A DNA stretch of 64,000 bases from Pseudoscleropodium purum (Eukaryota; Streptophyta; Bryopsida; Hypnales; Brachytheciaceae). The first letter of the stretch is position 1. The number at the start of each line of letters is the position of its first letter. Of this stretch, positions 1 to 12,321 are shown one piece after another. The notes under the pieces were generated by a model, which saw only the letters and a program-made list of their open reading frames with translations, searched no databases and was not told the DNA's origin. The stretch lies in NCBI GenBank assembly GCA_963969395.1, contig OZ017795.1, positions 9,300,001 to 9,364,000 of the forward strand, given 5' to 3'. The position numbers and the translations under genes were made by a program.

Positions 1-580
1 ATTTGGAATTGTACAACATATAGGAAAAAAATAGTAAGTAAAAAGATGTAGAGAATGGTTCAAAATACTAAATTATTAACAATTTATTTATGGAATTGAA
101 AAATACCAATTCCAATGGTTCAAATGTTGTGATAAACAATCTTCAGGTAATGTTTTCATTCTTTTCCAAAAATATTGAAAATTGAGTTCAATAAAGGACT
201 TCAAAGTTTATTTTGGTGTAGAAAATCCATTATTGCTTGCAAACTAAAACACCTCATAACTTTTGATTCATTGATCAAAATGGAATAATTCAAAGTTTTT
301 AATGTATATAGAAATCTAGAAAACCAATTTTAAATTTAGATTTTTGAAAAAAATTATTTTTTCAGATGTACTCGAACTCCCTAAGTTGAGAAACAAACTA
401 CATATTAGGCTATAACTTTTGACTCATGTTTCCAAATGTCTTGAAATTTAGTGCACATGAAAGATATTCCTTGTCCACACCTTCAATCAAAATCAAGGCC
501 CAAAATATAGAAATCTCTAGTCACATACACCTACCAAAAAATTTTATGTTGCTAAAAAACGCAGTTTGGTCTTTTAGGGG
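1..580. mobile_element. TTAA-bounded element, truncated by window edge
   Basis: Right-hand portion of the repeat family seen complete at 33120-34051, 43451-44367, 60238-61125 and 62338-63279. The right terminus reads TTTAGGGG at 573-580, followed by TTAA at 581-584. The terminal 30 bases, read inward, match the B end of the other copies (CCCCTAAA, then GACCAAACTGCGTTTTTT). The left part lies outside the window. No transposase frame is visible. Confidence 0.7.
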
Positions 581-1086
581 TTAAGTTTTCAAATTTCTCT
601 ATGAGTAGTAGATAAATTCCTCATTTCTACAATTTTTTTATAATTCATTTTTTTGGACACTTTAAGTCCTTAGCATCCTTATTGGACTAAAGTGCGTTTG
701 AATCTTCTTTCAATTGCTAATGAAATTCACTAAAAATAAAAATTGCTATATAATAACTAAGCATAAATGCAATTAGTGATGATTGTCGTGCACACATGGC
801 ACTTTTAGGAGGCAAGAACAGTGTAGCCATCATCAACTTGAAGATAGTGGTCTAATACTAGGGAATGCTAGGCACCTCCAAATGCACCATTAACCCAAAC
901 CAACCATCATCACTCTAGACACATTTCCCAAGTCAATTTGTACTTGTGGAAGAAATGATTTTAGAACCTCTTCCAAAAAATACATTGACCCTTTCTAACT
1001 TTTACATACAAAATCCAAATGTTGTATTCTTTGGTGCATTGGAACTTCCTTTCACTTGTATGAAAATTATAACACTCAAATAACAC

Positions 1087-1332
1087 ATTAGAAGAGTTTT
1101 GGGGGGTCCAAAAGCCTATTTCGGGCCTGTTCCCCTACAGCTGTTTCCCGTAGCGAGGGGAACGACCCGTTGTCAAATTTTCTTTTTCATAAATTAAAAA
1201 ATTAAAAAATTAAAAATTGGGCAATAACATGGCAAGGTCTTGGCCATGTCAGACCGTTGCACCAAACCTATTCCCTGTGTTTGCAGGCTGTAATAACTCA
1301 TAGGCATCCAGAGGCCCCAAAAATCTTCTAAT
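1087..1332. mobile_element. MITE, ATTAGAAGA terminal inverted repeats
   Basis: The two ends are inverted copies: ATTAGAAGAGTTTTGGGG at the left and CCCCAAAAATCTTCTAAT at the right. The interior has no coding capacity. A related element (same GGCCTGTTCC subterminal sequence) is at 48421-48696. The target duplication could be TA or longer, because the flank is palindromic. Confidence 0.6.
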
Positions 1333-3258
1333 GGTAGGAAAAAAGTAACAGTTTTGGAGGGTGGCTACCTTACATTCAAACAAAGAAGAAGTTTACATTT
1401 TAGAATCTAGTTTCTTTTGTTGTATTGTAGGGTGATAGGGTAGTAGGTAGGGTTTATTGTAACAAAAATTCACTAGAAAGCAATACAAAAACTTTCTAGC
1501 AATATTTGACAAAATATTCTTCCTTTTCTAGTGAATGAAATTGCAAAATGCTACTGAATCTTGAGATGGTATATTTGTGTCAAAAAAAATTCTTGAAATG
1601 ATATTTGGCTATTTTGAAAGAATGTATATTCTTTTGGATGAATATATATTTTTTCATCCATGTATTGCATATTTCATTCATTTTCATGGATGTAAACACC
1701 TTCATCACTCCACTGACGATCACTCTCTGCATTGCCAGCAGTAAATGAATAAAAAAACCTGGTAGTAGGGTACTTGAAGGGGTGGGCAGAATATGGCATA
1801 ATTAGGACCGACAGAATGTGGTACACGTGGCACTTTCCAATGCTATGATTGGTGGAATGATTTTCGTCCTCCTGAGGCAGCCTTAGATGGTGTCCTATTG
1901 GTTCCCTTGTTTTCCTTGCTTTCAGGAAAAAAACACTTTTCTGGGTGTAAGTACTTTCTGCCAGTAAAGTACATCAGTTCCACAGTGTAAACTTGCTCCC
2001 TATTAAGGTAGATAGGCCTATAACCACCCTGATTTGCGATCTGAATATCTTGGAGCCAATGTTAAAAAAGGGCACATATTTTTCCAAAAGTATGCGCATG
2101 TTTCATGAATCAAACTCAAATGGAATTATAATTTTCTGATTAAAATTATAATTTCTACGAATTTCTGAAGTGGTATGCTCTGAAATTACAAAACAATCCT
2201 TAGAGTAGAGTCATTAACATCCCATAAACATCCCAGAACTGCCTTTCCATGTTTCAAGTGACACTTAAGTACTCACCAATAAAGGATTGATATGTGACCC
2301 CTTGTTAGTATTAATTAATTGGTTTTGTCAAAAAAAATGAATAGATTTAGTGGGTGTTTTTCTAGATGGAATTGGAGTCAAAAGTAGGGGATGGAATTAG
2401 GCAATGAATAGAATTGGGCTGGTCTACCTCATGTGTTGAAGATATTTGCACTCCATTCAATCGACTACGTAGAAAGTATATACAATGGCTTTCAAAATAT
2501 TTTGTAACTTGCTCTAGCTAATTAGAGATTTTCAATAAAATTTGGATATGTTGGAGTAAAGGAAAAACACTCGTATAAAATGATTTTTAAATTTTTATCA
2601 AATTTATTAGTGAAAGTATGCAAATAATTTTTTTTCACAAATTCTTTAGTTAAGAGGTAGTGCATTTTTATATCCACTTTTTAGTATTTATTATTTGTTT
2701 CTTTGTTTCTGCCCCTACATCCAAGTTGTAAGAATATGGATCAAACCTTGCTTAGAAAGACATATAAGGAGACCAAAAAGGAGGACATTCTAATGAATGA
2801 CAAAATAATGTTGAATTTTTGAACCTAGGGATTCCAATTTTTACAATATGTATTACAACTTGGGATCTTTTGGTAGTGTTCTATAGCACTTTTTGTGTCA
2901 ATTTGATATATTTTAGGTGTATTTTTAGAAGGCAATGAGTAACATGAATATACTAGTATATGGATAGAATATTTGTGAATACACTTTGGCACATACTAAG
3001 CTATAGAAATATCAGTGCAAAAAAATATGAATCTATATTACCATTCCCTTTTTTCTCTTTGTGTTCTTTATTTTTTTTCAAATTAGACTATGTATAACCA
3101 TAGATAACAATGTTTATTGATTGTTACATCTTCCAAAAATATTGTTGAAAAACAAAGTAAACATGACAACATCTCTTTGTACAACCCAAAGAAGTTAGAC
3201 CAACTTGTTTTGGAAAGAACAATGTCTTGCTTTTGTGAGTACATGAGCTTTCTAGAAT
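1333..3258. other. AT-rich spacer without gene
   Basis: No frame with coding character on either strand. A CACGTG G-box core occurs near 1824, but no gene follows it. Nothing else could be supported. Confidence 0.5.
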
Positions 3259-4325
3259 TTAACCCCTAAAGTTCATTGAGTTAGAAATTAGAAAATACTC
3301 TCCAAATTGCCAAAAAATATCTCCTAAAAATAGGTATATAAATCAAATTTTATTCACTTTATAGAATTTGTAACCATAGGATCTTATTTTTGATTTGTAT
3401 AAGAATCTTGCCTAAAAATTTGGGGTCTAAAAGTAATCTAACTATGTGTAAGATATTTAACTAAACAAAGAGCTACACTATGTTTTTTTGCAAGATTGCT
3501 CGAACTTTTGTAATGTGGCCTTATCAAGTTTTCGAGCCCCATAACTCAAGTTCTACTTTGTAAAAAGACTTTAAGACTTTAGATTTGAGTATAGACTCAA
3601 GTTAGGAAGGAGTATGCAAACTTTGAAGCAAAATAATGCCTTCTTCCACCTACCACAATTGGAAGTTACAACAAAAAACCCATATAATTGTATAACCAAA
3701 CATGAATCTTTGTAAAAACTAGATTTCCTAGAAGGTCATTTGATTTTCTAAACTTAAAAAAAATGAGAGAAAAAAATTAAATCTGATATTCTACTTTAGA
3801 TGTCCAAACATTCAAATACCATTTTGGATTCAAAAGAGCTTTAATTAGGACTAAACAAGAAGACTCCTACATCTAGTGAATGTTATTATGCGCACTTCTT
3901 TGACAATATATTAACAAACTTTAATAGGGAGGTCAAGAGAGTGCAAGAGGGCTTCTACAATGTCACAACAAGAATAATAATTTGTGTTACGCCTACAATT
4001 CATGAACAAGTTTGCATTTAAGATTCTTTGCATGATAAGGAATATTGATTTATGAAAAGCAAAAAGTGCCTATGCCTTGAAGTTCAAGAATTTAATGAGC
4101 GTCCACGAGCATGAATAGGGAGGGGAGGACCTCTACAATCTCATAATAACAAGAATAATTTTGTGTTACATAGTTACATAGTTAGCTACAATTCATGGAC
4201 AAGTTTGCATTTATGATATTTATGAAAAACTAGAGGGCCCCTGCCTTGAAGTTCAAGAATTTCATGAGCATTGTTCGAAAATTCTGGAAATCAAAGGAAA
4301 CCCTAAAACTAAGATTTTCTAAAAT
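3259..4325. repeat. Dispersed repeat with TTAACCCCTAAAG end and internal duplication
   Basis: The left end is TTAA at 3259-3262 followed by CCCCTAAAGTTC, like end A of the TTAA-bounded elements. Most of the segment is shared, diverged, with 21836-23150. Inside it an approximately 190-bp unit is duplicated in tandem: copy one runs about 3923-4113 and copy two about 4114-4275. Both contain the phrases ACAAGAATAAT, ACAATTCATG and CTTGAAGTTCAAGAATTT. No coding frame is present. Confidence 0.5.
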
Positions 4326-4751
4326 GATTCGGCTTCACTTCTGTCAGTAGCGAGCCCCCCATTTTTTCCTCGTGCTGGAGTGGCAAATGTAGAGCACCTT
4401 GTGGAACGGGATTCCACAGAAGAAAAACAAAACATCTAAAACACAGACAGAGAAACACGACTCTTGCTTCAATTGTTTATAGAAACAAAGTTTCCCCAAG
4501 TGTCAAAAAAACATTAAAAAATGAAATTAATGAGAGTGTCTGTGAGTTCGTGGGCCAAACGTGGTTTACACCAGCCGAAAAAACACTAAGAAACTGAAGA
4601 AGGAGAACAATCAGAGCAGTCATGATTTCCATGGGACGGACTCTCGGAGAATCTTACTGGAAGTAAGGGAAACCAAGTTGACAAAATTACAGCAGCAATT
4701 CCAGGGAATAAAGGAGGAGGTCCTAAAATTGACCAGGCTCAAAAAGACATG

Positions 4752-5199
4752 TAAGGTAGGTACCCCCCAAAGCACCACTTTTTTCTTTCTTCTATGCCTA
4801 GTTACTATTATTAAATTGGTCAAAATTTCCATATTTTTTTGTTGGCACTTGGAAAGAGGTTCCAATGCACCAATGAATGTGATGTTTACATACCATATGC
4901 AAAAGATACGAAGGAACAAAGTTTGCTTCTAAAACAGTTTCTTTCACAAAGCCGTACGTAACTGATTTTGGAGATGTACACAGAGTGAAGATGGCGGGTT
5001 CAAGGTCAGTGTGGATGTTTTGAATGACCATTGCACTTCATCTTCAAAAAATTGTAACTCATTCTACAAAGATCCAAAAAATATGAAACGAATTGGGTTA
5101 GATTCCAATTCCATTTTTCTTCCTACGAAAATTCACTGAAATTTTCTTGAAGGAGTTTAGCTTCCCCCAAAGGGTCGCTTTCAAGAGCACACTACCTTA
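4752..5199. mobile_element. MITE-like repeat, TAAGGTAGG ends
   Basis: Begins TAAGGTAGG at 4752 and ends CTACCTTA at 5199. The segment 5040-5199 matches 51297-51467 and, inverted, 61325-61510. This copy is longer than the other two (about 320 and 308 bp), so it probably carries an internal insertion or its left end is misplaced. Confidence 0.45.
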
Positions 5200-6456
5200 G
5201 TTGCTTTTCGAGAACCCCTTCCTTGACGACTTCATCGCTGTGTCTACCTCCGTGAAGAATACATGACCTGAGTCCATATGTCCAACGCGCATAGATAATA
5301 GAACCACCCTCAACACGCCCGTCATTCACGTGCGAGTAAAGCCTGCGTTTCTCTTCTTCTTCTCCACTTCAGCAAACGGGACAACAACGTCACACTCGGT
5401 CATTCTGCTGTACAGTACAGGTAAAGCAATCAAATCTACAGTTCCTCAGGCATCAGCCTCGAAGAACAAACGCCCAATACAAACACTGATCACAGGCACA
5501 AGCAACGCACACAAGGTAAATGCACACAACCACGACCAGGAAAAGTACACCCAAAAGTGAGCTCACTCATTTTCACTCGTCTTGTCATTGGCCGCAGTCT
5601 AAGTTACTTGTGTAGGCCGGCTGGCATTGACTGATTGGCTTTCTAAAGCCCCCAAGATTATCCAAAACGCCGGTTCATCACAAAAATTCACACATCATTA
5701 ACACTAGAATTCGGTACCCGCGACACGTGCAACAGGAGCTTTGGATGAAAGCCAAACCATGATCCGCTGCCAGGTCCAAACCGTTTACGTTACAAAATTT
5801 ATCAACAGTGCCGTCAGTACAATAATACTAACAGGTTGCAGGAGAAAAGATCAGAATCAACGTGAATAAAGAAAATTAACTTAAGCTACTCGAAACGCAA
5901 GGATTTCGGATATATGGCCGTCTGAAGCACCGTCTTCGCGGCGTCATAATCTTGCGAAGTAAGTTAGAAGTTAAGTCTGCGCGGGGAGAATTTCTTCTTC
6001 AGTGTTTGGGACCAGCTAAGTTAGCTAATCACTTGTATTGCACTCCACCGGTCTCCACGCTATTCAGCTAATTTCTGCCAATCTGGAGGGAGTTTGGTCT
6101 GACCGGTACGGTTGCAGTCTTTCATCGGAGCTTTTGTCGAACTCCAAGCTTCAGGGGAATGCTTGAACTGCTTGCGCTTCAATTGCTCTGCCATTTTGAG
6201 CCTTTTGGGTGCTTGGGGATGTGAGGAGTGAATTGTCTCTGTGAGGGAGTGGCTATGGCGAGTTTCGAGAGGAGTGGCTGCGGGTTTTGGTGAGGGAGAG
6301 ACTGGGGTGATTTGAACGGGGAGTGAGAGGGAGTCACCATTGCCGGGTACGTTGTTTTTCGCAATCTGGTCCTCTTCTTTGTGGGGATCAGTTTCGGTCT
6401 GGCAGTGTCGGGCATCGCTATCTCTGTTTTTGCTGTGGTGTGTCGAGGAGGGTGTG
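5200..6456 (+). promoter_or_regulatory. Upstream region and 5' leader of GH31 gene
   Basis: GC-richer stretch directly before the GH31 start codon, with no supportable ORF. It contains a CACGTG G-box at 5724-5729. Several short ATG-initiated frames (at 6158, 6216 and 6253) would be upstream ORFs if transcription starts before them. I could not place a TATA box or the transcription start with confidence. Confidence 0.4.
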
Positions 6457-9400
6457 ATGAAGATATCTGGGATGACGGCTTTATGGCATCTGCTGCTGGT
6501 GCTGCTCATCGCGGCCACAAGCGTGGGCGTGACGGACGCCGTGGCGTCGCCGCTGGGGCGCGGCCACCGCGTGACGTCCGTCTACGACTTCCCTGATGGC
6601 CGAGGCTTCGTCGCCGATCTGGAGGTAATCGAGCAAAGCACCCTCTACGGTGCGGATATCAACGAGCTGCGCATGACTGTCAGGTACCAGCTCGCAACCT
6701 TGTAATTCTATTCTGCAATCCCGAAATCTTGCCCGAAGCATAATTCTGTGCAATCCCGAATTGCAGTCTTCTCCCTCCGTCCCTTTCTCTTCTGCGCAGA
6801 ATTTTGTATCTTCGATTACGACTTTGGTACAGAGCTTGTCGTCAATTTTGTCTCAAATTACATAATATCACCCATTTATTCAAGATGTTGTTGTGCATAC
6901 TCTAGCTCAGCAGGATTGTAGTGAACGCCCCACGAGCTCTCTATTCCACCGAATCCTACCCTATTCAAGCAGTGCGACTTCATTGCTTGCTAAGTCTGGT
7001 TCCCAAACACTGATCTACTATCTGTACAAATTGTTTCCCGAGGCTGTTGGAGTGAGAAAAACTCCGTAATGTTGAAGGAGTGTGAGTTCATTGTTTGATA
7101 AGTTTGGTTACTCCACTCTGATCTGCTATCTGCACTAATTAATTTGCTGGAGTGCCCAAAATTCTATTGAAAACCGGCGTGACTTTTTTGCAGAATCGAA
7201 GGCCAATTCCGCATCCACGTTCAAATCTCCGATCCAACTACTTCCCGCTGGGAAATTCCTCTTTCACTAGTCCCGCGTCACGACCCCCGCGCCTCCAATT
7301 CCAATCCCCGCTTCACCCTCCCCCAACTCCCCCTCCTCTCTCTCACCTACACCACCAACCCCTTCGGCTTCGCCGTCACTCGCCTCTCCAACTCCGAAGT
7401 CCTCTTCAACTCTACTCCCAGCGTCACTTCCGAGGAGAATCCCTCCTTCAACCCACTTGTCTTCAAGGACCAGTACTTGGAGCTTTCGACACACATCCCT
7501 TCCGAGGCCACGCTGTTTGGGCTGGGCGAGAGCACACGCCCTGATGGACTTCCTCTCAAGAAGGGCAAAACATATGCTCTCTGGGCGACGGACATCGGCG
7601 CCATGGTGGAAGATGTGGACTTGTACGGGGCGTATCCGTTCTATTTGGATGTAAGGGAAGGGGGGATGACGCACGGGGTGTTGTTGTTGAATAGTAATGG
7701 AATGGATATTCAGTACGGGGAGGGGTCTCTCACGTGGAGAGTGATTGGGGGAACTCTTGATTTTTACTTCTTTGCGGGGCCGTCGCCGTTGGAAGTGGTG
7801 GATCAGTATACGGAGCTCGTTGGGAGACCGGCGCCCATGCCATTTTGGAGCTTTGGTACGTTTGGTTTTGCGCTTTTCTGGCTCTATTTCCCCGTCACTA
7901 GACTCTCAGTTTTCAGTTTTTTTTCTGATTGCTGTGGTTCCATGTTCCATGTGTTGTGTTGAATGTGTTCAAATGGGAGTGTAGCTCTTCACTCGACTGT
8001 AAAAACGTTTTGCAAACATTGTCAGGTGTCTCAGTCTCTTCAGCGCAATCAGTTCCTAACAGTATTCGTGCCTTTTCTGTTACGTTTCGAGCCCCCATTC
8101 CTTCACAAGGCTCCTTTTTTTTCCTTTTTTTTCTCTTCTATGATTTACTCTGATTCCATGTCACATATGTTATGGTGAACGTATTCAATTGGGAGTCTGG
8201 CGCTCCACTTCATTTTATAAGCGTTACTCAACGATTTTCATGTGTATCCGTTACTCTCTTTGTGCGTGTGTGTGAGCTACTAATTAGCAGGAAGCCATGA
8301 CTGCGGGTAGGCAAAAATTGAAATACATGTTACCCCGCAGGTAGGCATGCACACCCCTCTTCGACATGCTTGTTTGAGAAACTTTCCAATCAAGCATGTT
8401 GAACGGGGCGGTAAGTTAACATTTCGATTTTGCCTACCCAGGGGTTACGGCTTCCGGGGCGCCCTGCATATGATATGAAAGAATTAACTTGACTTGTTGT
8501 GCACCTTCTGGTGGATTATAGCTTTGGTCTAACAGCTACTGTTGTGCAACGGTGAGCAGGTTTCCATCAGTGCAAATGGGGTTACAAGAATGTGTCCGAC
8601 CTCAAATATGTGGTGGAGAATTTCAAGAAGGCGAAAATTCCACTTGATACCATGTGGAACGATATCGATTACATGCAAAACTACTTGGATTTCACGCTTG
8701 ACTCTGTCAACTATCCTGAGGATGAGTTAAGTAGTTTTGTGGAGGAGCTTCATGCTAATGGACAACATTACGTGTTGATTCTTGATCCTGGTATGCATTT
8801 TTCAACTTTCTCTCTCATCAGAATTGGTCAGATCTGTGTATAAATTGGTTCTTCGGATTGAGATTGAGATTGTAGCCTGTGTACTTGATGACAAGGTTGT
8901 TGTAAGCTTCCATCTTCGTTCTGAATTTCGTTCTTAATTCTCAATAGAGTAGGATTCTGAAGGTGGTGTTTGCGAGGTCTTATGGATGAATTTAAGTTCA
9001 CCTTTGAACTAGATTCATTTGAGAACTCCAATCCGAACACTAAGTGTGAAGGTACTTTGAGAGTGCTCAAGGAAATGTTCTAAATTTCAGTATCGTATTA
9101 TGTTTCAACTTGTGTAATTTGCATGTGTCTTAAGCACAATCTTCTGTCAATGTTCTCTAGCTTCCCCAAATGATGATCTTCTGCGCATATTCCACAAGCA
9201 TATCTAGCTGACTGCACTGGTTTCTTCTTTGAACTACTTCAATAGGGAGTGACCAGAAATCATAGAACAATACAAAGTCTACTTACGCGTGTAGTGCTTA
9301 ATGAGAAGAGATAAATAACTTCAGTGTTTCTGTGGGACCACGCACCTGAAGAGTGTTTGTTCAAGGTTTTTCATCAAAGCATCATATAGCACTTAAAGCC

Positions 9401-12321
9401 ACATGAAAAGTACATGCCGTCTTTTAGAGCTTAGTGCTTGAAGAAACTCATACTAAGTCAGAGAGCTGAGATGGGTCCATACTAAAATCATTGTACATCA
9501 ATGGACAATGCATAGAGTGATCAGGGTTGATGTTTGGCTCAAATTACTTTGCATTCATCCCAAGTAAATAATGCTTGAATTTCCATTAAAAAAGTTCTTT
9601 TGCAAGCAGTATGATGATATTTTGGTACCATGTTTGTACAAAGATAGAAGACAAAGATAGAAGCGAAAGTATGCACAATTCCAAAGCAGGACTTGGGTCT
9701 TAACCTGGGATTACTGACTGATGAGTTGTCTCTTCGCTGTCCCAGGAATCAGCACTGCCTACAACAATTACAGCACCCTCCAGCGCGGCCTCGCCCAAGA
9801 CATATTCCTCAAGGATGAGCAAAGCAACAACTACCTGGCGCAAGTGTGGCCGGGCCCTGTGTACTTCCCGGACTTCCTGAACCCCAAGAGTCGGGCCTGG
9901 TGGGCCAACGAAGTCTCCGAGTTTCACAAAACGGTCCCCTTCGACGGACTCTGGATCGACATGAACGAGGTCTCCAACTTCTGCAACGGCACGCAGTGCA
10001 AGTTCAACGGCGTCGTGTACCCCAACCACAACGAGTGCTACCTGGAGTGCAGGCAACCGGCTTCCCAGTGGGACGACCCGCCGTACAAAATCGTCCGCCG
10101 TGGGGCGTATGAGCACATTGGGGACAAAACGCTGGCCATGGCGGTGAGGCATTTTGATGGCACCATGGAATATAATGCCCATAATTTGTTTGGGTTGTCG
10201 GAGTCCATTGCGACCAATGAGGCGCTCGTGACCACGCGGAAGAAAAGGCCCTTCATTCTTTCCAGGTACAGTCCCTGTTGTCCTTCTTTTTGGAAATGGT
10301 TTGAATCGTGTAACTTTGCGATGCGTGGTTTGCACTGGTGAATTTTATTGTGATTGGTGGTAATGACATGAATTGCTTGCACTAGCAAAACAGATGAGGA
10401 TTAGCGAGAAATAAAAGCATAATTTTAGGAGCTTTATTGCTTAAGTGACATGATATGAATGTGGCAGGAGTAGGGTGTCTATGTTAGGTTGCCGTATGCC
10501 TCAAACTTCACGAAAAAAACAGAAGCCAATTGTGCTACAGATCTGTCAATTAAACATACATAATCACGAAGGGTTCAAAATTTAATCATGAGCCATGCTA
10601 GTCACCCAATCATGGTAACATCCGTCCATACTTTACCTTCCATGAAATTTTCACGAGTTGGAGTCAGGCAAGTATTAATTGTCAAGCTATTCTAGATGTA
10701 GGTATTGGGTTCTCCAACTGCGAAACTCTTGTATGCATGCGTAGATGATTTAAATTCAATTTCTAGAACAATTAAGTAGACTTCGTTCTTGTTTCTATTG
10801 AGAATCAAATCACTCAAAGAGGTTTTCAATGTGCTTCGTGCTAGTGTTTCCTCTTGCGGATCACGAATGCTAAGATCAGCGGTTCGAAATGTGACTTTCA
10901 CAATTGGCTCAAGCTACCAAAAACACTGAGAACTGTGCCACAAAATTAATGCGAACATTGTGAAATTTCACATCGTTTGTAGAGCTCGGTGAATTTTACC
11001 GGATTGAACGTTTGCTATATCTTGCCACATTTGAGAACATCGTCCCATCCCTTGTTCTTCTTGTGGATCACGATTGCTGACCAGTGGTCTTAAATGTGAT
11101 TCTCTCAACTGTTAGCTCGAGATTCTCAAAACACTCGTTGATAGTAATTGTGCTCAAATTTCAAATTTCACACTGTGATATGCACATTTCCTGTAGCCAT
11201 AAAAAAACTTGGATAGAGGATTTACTAAGTTTCGCAACATTGGTGCCATCCCCTGCAGGTCGACGTTCGTAGGCTCGGGTGCTCACACCGCCCACTGGAC
11301 GGGCGACAACGCCGCGACCTACAAGGACCTCGAGTACTCCATCGCCAGTATCCTCAACTCCGGCATGGTGGGTCTTCCCATGGTGGGCGCCGACATCTGC
11401 GGCTTCGCCGGCAACACCACCGAGCACCTGTGCAACCGCTGGATCCAACTGGGCGCCTTCTACCCCTTCTCCCGCTCCCACAGCATCATCCAAGCCATTC
11501 CCCAGGAGCCTTACGTCTGGGACTCCGTTGCAGCGTCCGCTCGATCAGCTCTCGGTTTACGTTACCAGCTTCTCCCTTATTTCTACAGCCTCATGTTCGA
11601 GGCTCACAACAAGGGCGCCCCCATCGCAAGAGCCTTGTTTTTCGCTTTTCCAGAGGATGCCAACACTTATAATGTCAGCAACCAGTTTTTACTTGGAAGT
11701 GGAGTGTTGGTCACCCCTGTTACACTCCCCGAGGTGACATCAGTGAAAGGCTACTTCCCCAAAGGCACATGGTACAGCATGTTCGACTTTCACTCCAAAA
11801 TTGAAAGCAAGGGGGAGAATATCGAAGTTGATGCGCCCTTGGACTCTATCAACGTTCATGTTCACGAAGGGACGATCCTCCCAATGCAGGAGAAGAAACT
11901 CACTTCCACAGAGGTGATGAAAACGCCCTTCACTTTGGTGGTGGCGTTCCCTGGTGGAGAAGCCGCGGGTTACGCCAGAGGAAAGCTTTTTGTGGACAAC
12001 GGAGATGATGTGGAGATGGTGATTCGGAAGGGGAGGTCTAGTTTCGTCAGTTTCGTTGGGCAGCAGTCGGAGCAACGAGGTGTTTTGACTTCCAAGGTGG
12101 TGAGTGGCGACTATGCCATCCAACAAGGCTTGGTGGTGCAGACGGTGGTGATCCTTGGGGCGAATAATGCACCTTCTGCTGTGAAAGTGAATGGCCAGGC
12201 GGTACCAGCTTCTGTTTCTGCGAAGTTTGATGATGCCGTGCTCACGATCTCCGGCTTGAATTTGTCGGTGGGGAAGGAGTTCCAACTCCAGTGGACCACA
12301 GAAGCGCATTCTAGCATTTAG
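6457..12321 (+). CDS. GH31 alpha-glucosidase / alpha-xylosidase, five exons
   Basis: Secreted glycoside hydrolase family 31 enzyme that releases alpha-linked glucose or xylose from non-reducing ends. In plants such enzymes act on xyloglucan in the wall or on starch-derived sugars. Exons: 6457-6683, 7194-7855, 8560-8790, 9746-10265 and 11259-12321. All four introns are GT-AG, and the joined frame gives 900 residues, the usual size for plant members. The start is the first ATG in frame; a 5' extension of the frame has no ATG. Residues 1-28 form a signal peptide with core [10 protein letters not shown]. The signature [10 protein letters not shown] holds the nucleophile Asp445. HWTGDN holds the acid/base Asp563, in exon 5. 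ADICGF and FYPFSR follow, and a beta-sandwich C-terminus ends the protein. All key residues are intact. Glucosidase and xylosidase activity cannot be told apart by eye. Confidence 0.93.
8290..8455 (+). repeat. Foldback element in GH31 intron 2
   Basis: Arms of about 50 bp (8290-8340 and 8404-8455) are imperfect inverted copies. The outer ends are GGAAGCC and GGCTTCC, and both arms carry GGGTAGGCAAAA or its complement. A second inner inverted pair, GACATGCTTG and CAAGCATGTT, lies in the loop. It sits well inside the intron (7856-8559), away from the splice sites. It could be a small MITE or a structured RNA. No clear target duplication was seen. Confidence 0.6.

Noticed and set aside
573..580. 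TTTAGGG/CCCTAAA strings at element ends read as telomeric repeats.
   Set aside because: They occur singly, as TTTAGGGG next to TTAA at conserved element borders, never as tandem telomere arrays.
4561..4932. 123-codon frame with a Lys/Glu-rich, coiled-coil-like first half and a GTAGGT donor-like site.
   Set aside because: Begins with GTG after an in-frame TGA, has no ATG and no clear acceptor. Its second half lies in the TAAGGTAGG repeat.
5330..5560. 76-codon frame upstream of the GH31 gene.
   Set aside because: Starts with GTG, low-complexity composition, no motif; lies in probable promoter sequence.
11740..12309. Long minus-strand frame opposite GH31 exon 5.
   Set aside because: Shadow of the conserved GH31 coding sequence on the other strand.
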